NCBI GenBank assembly: GCA_009733775.1
Contig: WOGZ01000058.1
Span: 62,001-126,000 of the forward strand
Length of the DNA stretch: 64,000 nt
Direction: 5' to 3'
From: Alectoria sarmentosa
Taxonomy: Eukaryota > Ascomycota > Lecanoromycetes > Lecanorales > Parmeliaceae
Under the pieces are notes generated by a model, which had not been told where the DNA came from, did not search any database, and saw nothing but the letters and a program-made list of their open reading frames with translations. Position 1 is the first letter of the stretch. The number at the start of each line of letters is the position of its first letter. This document shows, one piece after another, positions 21,328 through 31,355 of this stretch. The position numbers and the translations under genes are program-made.

Positions 21328-23490
21328 TCAGTCGGTCTCTTGCTGTGTAAACTCTGGCAATTCCTCCTGCACATCCGCCCACGTCTTCTGGCCCTCCACG
21401 AGGCTTCGGATTGCTGCACATATCGTGTCCTCATCCGATCGGACTTGTCTTGTACTATCACGATCTCGAAGGGTAAAGGTATTGTCCTTGACTGACTGGA
21501 AGTCTACTGTGATACCAAGAGGTGTACCAAGCTCGTCGTTCCTTGAATAACGTTTGCCGATGCTTGCTGAAGAGTCGTCGACACGGTTGGAAATGCCAAG
21601 TTGACGCAGCTTCTGACTGAGGCGGCTCACCAGTGGTTTGAAATCTGAGTGACCGGACAGTGGGACCAGAAGGACCTTTGTGGGTGCAATCGGTGGTGGG
21701 AATGAGAGCACCTATAAGAAGCATTAGGTTTTTAGGATTAAACTCGTATGAATGGGAACACAACATACGCCTCTCTCTTCGCTGCCTTCTCTGGACCAGT
21801 AAACGTGCTCCAGCAAACTGTAGAGTATCCTGCCAATGCCAAACGCCGGTTCGATGACGTTAGGCGTATATTCGCGAGTGTGCTCTATCTTAGTCCGCTT
21901 TTCGATCTTGACTAGATCTTTGTCGATTTCGACTTTACCGTCACCAACACCGGGGACATCAACTTGGATTTTACCAGTCTGTGCGAGACTTACTGACAAC
22001 TTCTCGCGCATGTCTTGGGTCAACGCGTCAACTGCAGCTTCGACAGTCTTGCCATCCTTCTTGAATTTGGGACCGAATTTCTTCTTGTCCAAGTCTACCT
22101 GCCATTCTTCGATGTGTAGTGGCTCACTTCGTGTCTCCCTGACGCACAAAGGCGCACCTGTTTTTTTCGAATGGACCGTAAGATCGTAGGCACTTCGATC
22201 AGCGCAGCCCACACACTCAATCCAACCGTAGCTTGTCTGTATTTCCGCATCCCAACAATCAGCGGCATAATGTGCCATTTCATTAGCCATGTGCTGTCTG
22301 AAACGCATCTTCTTTGGGTCTACACCGATTCGTACTAGAAACAGATATATTCTCACAATGAAATAGCCCAGGGTCTCGCTATCCACCGTACCTGAAGCAA
22401 CGGCTTCGCCAATCGTCATGTGGGTAACCTCTGTGCGGCCTGATAATTGCACCTTGCGGTCCAAGAGACCAACGTAGACATTTTTGACCTCATGGAATCG
22501 CGGGTGCTTTTTGCCCCCTTCCGGATCCACATAATGTTCTATTTCTGCCATCAAGAATTCCCTGACTCGAAGCAGACCGGCTCTTGGTGATATTTCGTTA
22601 CGAAAGGACTTGCCAATGCAGGCAGAAGCAAAAGGCATAGATTGCTGGTTGAACTCGAGCAGTTTCTGGAAAGTAAGAAATTGGCCCTGAGCGGTCTCTG
22701 GTCTCAGGTAGCCGGCAAGGTTGCTGCTAGGACCGATCGAGGTTTGGAACATCAGGTTGAAGGCAACTGGAGGTAGCACGTCACCTCCCGTTGTAGGATT
22801 CTTGATATTATATTTCGTGATCAGAAGCCCAAGTTCATCACCACCGTAATTGTCTATCTTGGCTAGTATCTCCTCGTACTCCTGAACCACAGCATCATCT
22901 AGCTTTATAGCCTTGGTATCCTTGATTTTTCTCTTCTTTTTAACTTCCTTCTCTTCATCAACTTCGACTTTCTGACCGCGAGCTTCCTTATCACTCTTCA
23001 ATCTTGACTCAAGCACCTCCTCAACTAAGTGATCTGCTCGAAATATTTCACCAGTCTTGGGATCTTTGCACATCCAGTCTGCGAACTTGTCCACATGGCC
23101 ACTCGTTTTCAGCACTTCGTGGGGCGTTAGCATTGTGCAATCGACTTCGAGCATATCCTCCTCCAGTACGAAGTGTTTCCGCCATGTATCAATGATGTTT
23201 GCTTGCAGTGAACAACCTGGCGGGCCATAATCGTAAAGACCGGAAACACCACCGTAGACCTCAAACGCTGGGGTGAAGAAAAGTCGGCGTCGAAGTAGGG
23301 AGTCTAATTGTGGACGATCCAATGGCTGGCCAGTCTTCGTAGTAGTAGTGGCCATGACGGGCTCAGCTCTCCGCACTTGATACCTGAGATTCGCAGTCGT
23401 TGTAAAGAATGTTCTTGAGGTGGACGTATTGAATTTGCACGAGTCTTTGCATGTACTAAGATGGCGTGAAAGACCACAGAGGGAGCGCAT
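21328..23490 (-). CDS. GRS1: glycyl-tRNA synthetase, probably dual cytosolic/mitochondrial
   Basis: Class II synthetase that charges tRNA-Gly. Exons are 23490-21769 and 21711-21328, giving 701 aa with a 57-nt phase-0 intron between EERG and VLSFPPPIAP. Landmarks: the N-terminal LLRRRLFFTPAFEVYGGVSG, motif-1 region YLRPETAQGQF, motif 2 SFRNEISPRAGLLRVREF, glycine-site TSYGWIECVGCADRS, motif 3 VIEPAFGIGRILYSLLEH, and a C-terminal anticodon-binding domain (TKVLLVPLS...ELGTPLGITVDF). A lysine-rich insertion sits in the middle, as in eukaryotic enzymes. Residues 1-45 are Ser/Arg/Thr-rich with almost no acids, like a mitochondrial presequence, and a second ATG at codon 46 (MATTTTKTGQ) would give the cytosolic form. 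That matches the known single-gene, two-start arrangement in fungi. Confidence 0.93.
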
Positions 23491-24167
23491 ATACCTTTAA
23501 GTATTTTAACAAGAGCTTGGGACAGTCATATAAACTCGTGAGTCAAGATTTTTGACTCACGGATCTGTGTACGGGTGTGGATTTAAAATACGTTACCGTA
23601 CTCGCTAAATACAGCGAACTTCCGGTTACCTTATGAATGAGTAGACCTAGCATGGTGTAACATTTCCGTGCGTATATTTAGCTTACGAAGTATTCAAATA
23701 CATTACACAGAGTCATTCAGAAATACGACTTAGTGGTTCTGCCAAGCCCCCCTTCAAGCTCGTCAGAAAATAGCAACCGTAATATTTTTATTTCCGCCAT
23801 AAGCTTGGATGAGTCCGATGGCTTCTTTCTTCATGAGTGAGTAATTGTAATCACCAAGAGCATTGGAAAAAGGAATGATTACTTCTTGTCGTCTTGAATG
23901 TCGATATTAAAGAGGCCGATTAAGTTTGACTACCCGATTTTCTGGCATTAAACCTCTTTTCATCTCGCATTGATCATTGAATAGTATACGATGTGACATG
24001 GTTTTTGTGCATTAGCATCAAAATTCTCCGTCGTCTATCGCCGCTGCGAGCCTGTAATAAGTCAAACACATGGCGCACCACCTAACAAAGACGCTGATAG
24101 GAAAACAAGCCTATGTGACAGATCCGCAGACACCCGTTGCATCACCCCATCAAACGATGTTCTCACT
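23491..24167. other. intergenic region (GRS1 promoter)
   Basis: About 680 bp, somewhat AT-rich, with no gene seen. It should contain the GRS1 promoter and the 3' UTR of the Q-rich gene. Confidence 0.4.
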
Positions 24168-24684
24168 CTACTGTTTGTCCTCCTCCTCCTCCTCCTCCTC
24201 CTCATGTCCTGCTGTCATCCCAGAACTGTGCGCCAACATCGCCAATGCTAGGGTCCCAACATGGACCAAGCTCTGAATATGGTCGTGGTTCATACCGGCC
24301 TCTAGAAAGAACACACATCAATGACACTGTCTTCCCAAAAATACACCAAAGAAAGACTTACTTGCGATGTTGGCGAATTGCTGCATTGTCGCGTGATGAT
24401 GTGGGTCTTGGGCGAACCTCGAGTGTGCATGCTGTGGGGCCACATTCGCCTTCTTTTTCGCGCCAGCTGCCGCGTCAGGCTTCTTAGCCACTTGGCCAGC
24501 GGTGCCATTTGGCGGAGCTTGACCTTGGCCAGGCCTTTGAGGCTGCCCTGGTTGCTTTTTCGACTGCTGTGGGCTCGGGGTGTTTGGGTCTAGATCTTGC
24601 TCGTCGGGGTCGTCATACCCTTCGCCTTGACCATCTTGACTGGCTGCGTCTGATGTGTTCTGAGCACTTCCGGCTCCTGGTCTC

Positions 24685-24718
<34 letters not shown>

Positions 24719-24800
24719 GCTGCTGTTGTTGTCCGCTGCCGTAGGGGCTCTGGCCATAGCCTCCTGCCCCCTGGCCCCGTTGATTGAATTGGTTACTCAT
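24168..24800 (-). CDS. Q-rich small protein of unknown function
   Basis: I do not recognise this family. Exons 24800-24362 and 24301-24168 give 190 aa; the 60-nt intron has GTAAGT and TTCTAG ends. The N-terminus is Gly/Gln-rich (NQFNQRGQGAGGYGQ), followed by an uninterrupted run of about 16 glutamines made of CAA and CAG codons. An acidic DDPDEQDLDPNTPS segment and a Pro/Gln/Lys-rich linker come next. The C-terminus is the only ordered-looking part: HSRFAQDPHHHATMQQFANI joins across the intron to AKAGMNHDHIQSLVHVGTLA, predicted helical. It ends in a short poly-Glu tract coded by GAG repeats. Low-complexity proteins of this kind are often nuclear or RNA-associated, but nothing here proves that. 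A TATA-like TATATAAG (24917-24924) lies about 120 bp upstream. Confidence 0.72.
24680..24735. repeat. CAA/CAG trinucleotide tract (poly-Gln coding)
   Basis: TTG/CTG tandem triplets on the plus strand encode the glutamine run of the minus-strand gene. Such a tract is likely length-variable between strains. Confidence 0.85.
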
Positions 24801-25691
24801 ACTATGCAGGTGAACTTTTGGGAGACTGTGAGAACTTAAGTGTGAATGTTGTACTGAGACTTGGCTTGTTTGGATGCTGAATGAGTACTGTGTAGGGTCT
24901 GGGGCTTTTTGGGGAACTTATATACAGTCTTTCCAGCCCCTTTCACTGACTCTTTGAAGCTTGGGTAAAGCAATTTTACCGTGGCGCACAAACGCAGCTA
25001 GTTACTCATAAGCTGATGTCGACGAACTCGTGCAAAGTCAGTATATACTCAAAGTTTGCGCCGCTTCTACTCGCTTAATTGAGTGTAAGCGTGAGTCAGC
25101 AATCGCTTGTTCACGAGGCGATGAAAGATGCCCAAAAAAAGTTCATTTCTCATTGAAGTTGCTATTCAGACTCATCATATGGCTGAGCTCTTTCTGTTAT
25201 TATCTTATGCTATTGTTTTGGTGGCATCCATTAAGCACAATTGAGATTTTGGCTTTTTAGCGAGCCCACATCTAACGCTTTAAACATCGACGGCGTGACA
25301 GCTACTTTATAATTGTACCATGACCGCAAGCTGGTTAAGGCCCAGCGTCTCAGCTCCGAGCATCTACTGGTCTTTGGCTGAGGTGAGCGAGGCTGCGTAC
25401 AATTAGGGATCATGTAAGCTCGCCTGGTGTGAAGCCTGGAAGTCGGCCAGACTCTGGGACTGTGGCATTTGCTCTTTCGCATATCGATCTCACCCCTGAA
25501 CTTTAATATATAGCGACTGGGCTGTGTCTGCTGTCCTGGTATCGGCCAGTCTTTGTTATATACCATCAACTACTCGCTATTGTCAAGCTAATCGGGTCTT
25601 CCTGTGCAAAGCAATCGATTTCACTCTACATTCGTCTCCGACCCATACTCAGCCGCCCACCACCCTCCTTCAACTTTTCTATCATCCCACA
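24801..25691. other. divergent promoter region
   Basis: About 890 bp between divergent start codons. A minus-strand TATATAAG lies at 24917-24924 upstream of the Q-rich gene. A plus-strand TATATA lies at about 25556-25561, roughly 130 bp before the ATG of the 120-aa protein. No other feature is recognised. Confidence 0.45.
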
Positions 25692-26054
25692 ATGTCCAGC
25701 CTCGTCTCTGGCGCCGTCACAGGCCTGATTACTGGCATCAGCGGCCTTGTCAGCGGCAACGCCAATGACCAAAACTTCCGCAACGGCTGGACGCAACAAA
25801 ACCTTGGAACAGTGACCGCCGCGAACCCAAAGAAGAATGTCATCATCGTCTTCCCACCCCACGATCAGAATCTTCAAGGATCCAAATACCAGCAGCTCGT
25901 TTGCAAAACACCCACACAGACTCTTAGCTACGACTGCTATATCTTCGATTCCGGGGATTTCACGCTCAAAGGGGACGGAGGCTATTTGAACTGGGCGTTT
26001 GCGGGGAACTTCACGAGGAACGGGCAGAAGCTTACTTTCAAGCCATGTTCATAA
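25692..26054 (+). CDS. small protein of unknown function (120 aa)
   Basis: Intronless 120-aa protein. The open frame extends further upstream, but the ATG at 25692 follows a pyrimidine-rich leader and starts a coherent sequence. I do not recognise the family. The first about 25 residues are small and hydrophobic with Gly repeats (LVSGAVTGLITGISGLVSG), like a weak signal or membrane-associating helix. The rest alternates hydrophobic and polar residues (KKNVIIVFPPHD, LSYDCYIFDSGDF, YLNWAFAGNF), suggesting a small beta-rich fold, and contains three cysteines. It could be secreted or cytosolic; the leader lacks the charge pattern of a clear signal peptide. Confidence 0.7.
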   Translation: MSSLVSGAVTGLITGISGLVSGNANDQNFRNGWTQQNLGTVTAANPKKNVIIVFPPHDQNLQGSKYQQLVCKTPTQTLSYDCYIFDSGDFTLKGDGGYLNWAFAGNFTRNGQKLTFKPCS

Positions 26055-28173
26055 GAGTCACGTGCATTGTCATTTATTGGGCTGCAGGGAATGGTGTGAT
26101 GGTTGTAGCGGTGGAGAACTAGCTCTGGGAGAGTATACAGAGGTTGGAGGGATATGCGGGGAGAAGGGAAATGTTGGCACTGAGTGTACATATCATTCAA
26201 GATCTCTCAAGGAATCCTCATTCAACAATGTAGGAGCCAGAATCGATCGTCTCCATCGGCTGTCGTAGTATTCAGATCCCTACCTTTTGATCGTTAAGCG
26301 GACTCGAGACTTAAGTGCCCAAAAGTATTGAACACCAAATCCAACTTAGCAACAGTGTGCCACGCCTAGTAGAGTCTTCTCCGATCATGCGTCTTCTGAT
26401 ACGATCGAAGTCCTCCAAGATCATACGCCTTCTCCTGGGAGACAAGGAAACTCTCTCATCAATCCTGTATCGGACGCCAGAATTGACATTGATATCGCTT
26501 CCGCGTAGGGAGTCGTGATTGCCCTTCGAGTCCAGCCCTGACAATCATTTGACTCCACATTGTTCCAACTCTTCAATCACATTTTCATCTCCAGCGTGCA
26601 AAAAACCCAAACCGTAGTTGCACGTAGTCGGCACACTCTTCCTGGTAGAAGTCTACTCGACCGTCAAACCAATCCCTTTCAACGCCAGCGTAAATCTCCC
26701 TTCATTCATGATTAGCAAATAGAGCGCTGATGAACGAAAACACACCTTGGCACGCACATCTCGAAGTCACTCTTCCCTTGTACCGTGCACTTCAATTGCA
26801 CGAAGACGAATGGGCAGATGATAAGTGAGGAATGCACCGATGCAGGACGCTCTCAATCCGGCCTTGGTGGAGTGCACGTTCTCGATGAAGTCCGTACATC
26901 CTGTAAATGTCACGGTAGTCAAGTCGGCGACACTGAAAATGACGGTGAAGTATTTGGATTATGTCACTGGCGTCCTGTACTCCTCCTCTTGAGCTTTTCG
27001 AAGAGGATACCTGTCAATTTAGAGGTATTGGGAAGACTGGACGACGGATGAGTAAGCAGGTCAAAAAAAGGCAGCAACAATGTGTGACTCTGTTGGCGGT
27101 GAGACTGTAGCAGATCATTTGTGAATTATTATCAATAAAGCAATAATGGTAACAGTATTCTTGATACCTCACATGTTTTTGAATGAATTGCTAGGTAATG
27201 ACCCAAAGATTCTATAAAGCCAGACATCTCCATGCTCTGAACATGATGATGCCAAACGATTGCTCCATACATGTGATTGAGATGGCAAACAGACGCCGAC
27301 AACAAGGTTGAAGAAAAGGAGGAGAGAGTAGATGATTGGTTACATAATCGTTACTTTCTCGACTGGACCATGGATTCCAGTATTATTCCAGCATAGAGGG
27401 GCTGAGAAAAGCGGACTTTTTCGTTGCGTGGTTGACAAACCTCATTTCCCTGAAATGATGACGTCCAAAGTATGTTTCAAACCAAGCAAACAAGCCTCAA
27501 GCAAGTAAATCAACCCATAGTCATCCAGCATGCTGCATTATCTTGAGAGAGAGAGCGAGAGAGAGAGATCATTCAAGAGTTACAAAAGATTCTTGGGGAA
27601 GAAAGAAATTCGCCCGTCTCCTCAGGCACATGCAGCTAGAGCACGCTAGACCTGCAGCCAATCATCATTGACCATCCAAGATTCTCAGCAACGGCGATCC
27701 ATAATGCCGCCGACAACTCTTCTATACAGACCTCGACGCGCGAGACACAAGGCCGCCTTTTGACGGAGGATCGCATAGCCGAAGGCTCTCTACAATCAGT
27801 TCCGGCGTCCTGGACTTTCTCCGGAAGACTTCTACAGGCCTCCAAATCCCAGCCCGCCGGCTTGTGGAATCCAGTCAACTCCTCAGCTATCGTCACTTCG
27901 CCTTCAATCGCTGCCCTCTCTGATGTTACCACGGTCTCATCGCTAGCAGGCCACCCTCCGCAATTGGCCCTCACAACCAATCCCTCGAATACCAAAACCG
28001 CTCTTCTCCAGCGCAACAATCTCCAAAGCCAGAGCAGCGCCCAGGTCAAACCCCCAGGTTCCGGCAGAATTCTCAGTCCGCGAAGCAACACTACTAGGTC
28101 TCCTCAAGGTGGTCTCCGCTCTCACTTCCAACCATCATCGCTCCCCAAAAGACTGAACCACGCCCACAGCGCA
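26055..28173. other. intergenic region with one doubtful small gene
   Basis: About 2.1 kb. It contains the doubtful minus-strand coding segment at 26653-26932, a GA-rich tract near 27550-27570, and, from 27640 on, open frame continuous with ERF4 that has no ATG and may be leader or part of an upstream exon. Nothing else is recognisable. Confidence 0.4.
26653..26932 (-). CDS. possible 3' part of a small multi-exon gene
   Basis: Weakly supported. On the minus strand, 26932-26784 stays open with protein-like content (DLTTVTFTGCTDFIENVH, then ASCIGAFLTYHLPI). An 84-nt candidate intron (GTACAA...GAAG with GCTAAT inside) joins it to 26699-26653, giving VHGRFTLALKGIGLTVE and a stop. An acceptor TTTTCAG precedes 26932, implying an upstream exon, but I could not place a start codon. 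It could be a small secreted-type protein, a decayed gene or chance. Confidence 0.25.
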
Positions 28174-28893
28174 ATGACCTCCACACCCTCTCAGCAGTCT
28201 CTCCACTCCGACAGCCCTTCAAGACGCCCACCAGCACCAGCGAAAGATCTCGAATACGGCATACTCCATCCACCACCCCAAAAATCCCAAGCTTCTTCCC
28301 CACGCGCCAGCCATCAGGCGTCTTCCAATAAGTCAAACCTCGCCTGGGGCCCCTCACACCCATGCTACCCACATCCAAATCCACACGTACCTCTGACGTC
28401 ACCACTACGCAGCACGACGCGTATAATACGTATACCGAGGGATTGGATGATAGAAGGCGACCTGGCGCCCACGTTCAGCCACACATATCCCGAGGTCCTC
28501 GATCCCTGGATTAGCGAACCGGATTTTCGAACTTTGATCAATAATGTGAATGAGGGGCTCATCACAGCATTCTCACCATACGGATGGAGAGCTTGGGTAG
28601 ATGCGTTATTAGGTGTTGCTACTGGCTGGATATACGAGGATTTGGGCTTTGCGGGCGTGAAGAAGGGGGCGAGAGATGTGGAGCTGCTAATTGAAGAGTG
28701 GAATGGGCAGAGGAGGAAGGGGCTTGACAAAGAAGACGAGGAATTAGTGAAGGCAATACCGTTGAGGAGGACGGGGTACCTGTGTCTGGACATTCAGATT
28801 CCAGACCCCCATGTTGGGGCTGTAGAGGATGAGGGGGAAGGGGAAGGGGAAGAGACTGCTGACGGGAGTGCAGCAGGTAGTAGTAGGGAATAG
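28174..28893 (+). CDS. ERF4: Erf4-like (Golgin A7/ERF4 domain) palmitoyltransferase subunit
   Basis: Predicted regulatory subunit that pairs with the DHHC enzyme Erf2 at the ER to palmitoylate Ras (family knowledge). From the first in-frame ATG the protein is 239 aa. Open frame continues upstream to 27640 without an ATG, so an upstream start exon may exist. A Ser/Pro-rich leader precedes the domain, which begins at AWGPSHP-type SNLAWGPSHPCYPHPNPHVP. It continues through TRIIRIPRDWMIEGDLAPTF, PEVLDPWISEPDFRTLINNV, GWRAWVDALLGVATGWIYED and GYLCLDIQIPDPHVG, covering the whole Golgin A7/ERF4 pattern. The tail is acidic (GEGEGEE). Identification is firm; the N-terminus is not. Confidence 0.85.
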   Translation: MTSTPSQQSLHSDSPSRRPPAPAKDLEYGILHPPPQKSQASSPRASHQASSNKSNLAWGPSHPCYPHPNPHVPLTSPLRSTTRIIRIPRDWMIEGDLAPTFSHTYPEVLDPWISEPDFRTLINNVNEGLITAFSPYGWRAWVDALLGVATGWIYEDLGFAGVKKGARDVELLIEEWNGQRRKGLDKEDEELVKAIPLRRTGYLCLDIQIPDPHVGAVEDEGEGEGEETADGSAAGSSRE

Positions 28894-31355
28894 TAAGCGA
28901 AGTTCTGATGTTGCTATTTCTGTTGCTATTGTTGCTGCTTTCAAGCGTTTTGAGCGTATTGATACCATTCATGTGTTGCTTGCACTGCTAGGGGCGTTCA
29001 TGGCTCAGAGAAGAAGCTGATATCGCTGTATTGTTATGTTGCTTTCTCATTAATTCTCCTGCTCTTGAACGGGGTCTAATGTGATGATGAAAAGAAAAAA
29101 AACCAATGCGCTACTGGACTTTCATATTCTGGCGTCGATTTTGGGCCTCATCATTCCCAAAATGGTTATTCACGGATAAGCATTGCTACAATTTGAGATT
29201 GAAATGGCCAGAAATTTCCTCGTCCAGCAACATGTGATCTCCCAGAGCGTTTCAGCTAACCAACAGCAAAATATTCCACCATGTAAGCAAATTATCACGG
29301 TGGGAGAGTCGCAATAGCTAGGTCCTGGTGGAGGCACTCTCATAATAATCATGCACCCAGTCAAGATGAGGGTTGAAGCAGTGTCCTCGACACACGCCGA
29401 GCGCCTTTACGAATCTAGCTTTAGCGAATCCGACGTTGTTCGGAGGGACGAAAGGACTGGATTTGCTCAAGAATACACGTGATTACAGACGAATCGAATA
29501 TGACCCATTGACGGCATTCCCTTGTGTAATTGAAATGTGCTCATCAGATTGAATGATCCGGACTCGATACTCGCGCTTTCCTACAAGTCAGCAACAACCC
29601 AAACGCATTATCCGTCTTCCCCTGGCCCTTCCAGAGCCTGTTCGTGTCCACGTTGCCCAAATACTCCAGCGCAGGATATCCTGGGCCTTGCGCTTCTTTG
29701 CAATGCGTCGTATCTGCTCTCTCGAGGCTTCTCTACTACAGATGAGATCTCGAAGCCCGCGTAGTATTTTGAAAGCCCGATTACTGCAATGCTGGCTTAC
29801 TGCATCATCATCATCATCAGAAGTCAGAGTCAAGACTGGTGACCGGATTCTTGACAGCGGAAGTGCTTCAGACTCTTTGTGGTGAGCTTGAGTTTCCCTA
29901 TCTTTGAATGCAAAATATTGAGGAGAGGTTTTTTTATCCTCAGTGTCAAATGAGGAGGCAGGGAGAACGGGCGGTGTTGGAAAAATGGCCTAGGCTGAAC
30001 CCTGGGGTTTCCGGCGAAAGAGAAATGCAATTTGTCGAACGATAATGAAGGAAACAACCTCATCATGGCACTTCTGGCATCATTAGAGCGCATCGACAAC
30101 GCAACAAGGGCGCTAGCATTCTATTAAAAGTGCCTACCAACACTAGCGCCCATCACGACGATTTTTTAATATTTTTTCTCCAGCCGAGCAAGTATCCTTG
30201 AAATGAAGAGGATGGACAAAACTGTAGAGGGAAAAGCAAAGAGATTGAACAGATGTCGTTGTCGCTTGTCACCAAAATAGATGATCGTCAGAAGATCTCC
30301 ATTCTCCACCCAATGCAACTGCCGGGGCCCGGCGCCTTACCGACTTAATCTCCTCACGTAACCAATCTCAAAGCCCAAAATTATACCCCTGAACACGCCA
30401 TTCCCTTTTGCGTAACTTCCATGTCTTTCCAAGGTTTTTGACAGCACAGCATAGCGTAGCAGTCCGATGGTTGATAGTCAAGCTTGCGAATACTTTTGAT
30501 CCAGCTTGACTTGGACCGACTCACCGATCGGCAAAAGGTCTCGGATCATTCAAGACCGACAGCGTGTCGTCAATTGATATCATGATTCCGTCTTGCTGGA
30601 AATTAAAATAAAGACTGTGGGGTGATCTGCGACCTTCCGCGATGAAGTCGCGTCAAATTTCTTGCTCAAACGCAGCCCGCTTGCCCTTGGGGTCGAGGGA
30701 AAGCGAGAGGGAGAGGGAAACAGCCCGACACAGCCAAGTAAGGAAATGTGCTCATCTTTTCCCTCGTACCAAGCCCGAAAAGACGAGTCAATTGGTGCAA
30801 GTCAAGCCTGGCTCAGGCTCACCGCTCACACCATCAGCCCCCGGGAAAAAGACAAGTCTAGAATCTAGACTTTGGCTGGGTTTCCTTTCTTCTAGCTTCA
30901 TGCAAGATGAGAGCCCCCCCGCCAAACATATACTGTGTCTGTACATACTGTAGGGTATTGACCCTTGCACTACGACGTAATGATGTGGGACATGAATCTT
31001 TAATGCTGCTGCCCTGCAGCCCAGCCGTCGTGGGGACGCACCTTTCCATGCTCACCCTGCTATTTGCAGATCTTGGAGAACCTTTTGCCGATTTCTATAC
31101 TTATTTCACTCTTCGTCATCTACCTAGCACGCCTTCCTCTCTCATCAACGCCTCTTCCATCTTGCTCTCCATCGTCTTGAGACTTCCAATGTCTACTAAT
31201 AATAACCATCATTGCTCGTACCAATGCTGCAACCCACGGCGTAATTGCCAAACATATCTAATCTGCTGCGTCCATTGACAGCATGAAAAGAAGCTGTGGG
31301 CCATAGCAATTGCTGTGTCCCACCTGTCGAAACCTTCCACCTACAAGCTGCAGAC
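28894..31355. other. long intergenic region, no gene seen
   Basis: About 2.46 kb. Only short frames of random composition occur. Small features: (ATC)5 at about 29806-29820, and a 9-bp inverted pair GGGCGCTAG / CTAGCGCCC around 30107-30150. The last 200 bp are probably the leader of the membrane-protein gene. Confidence 0.4.
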
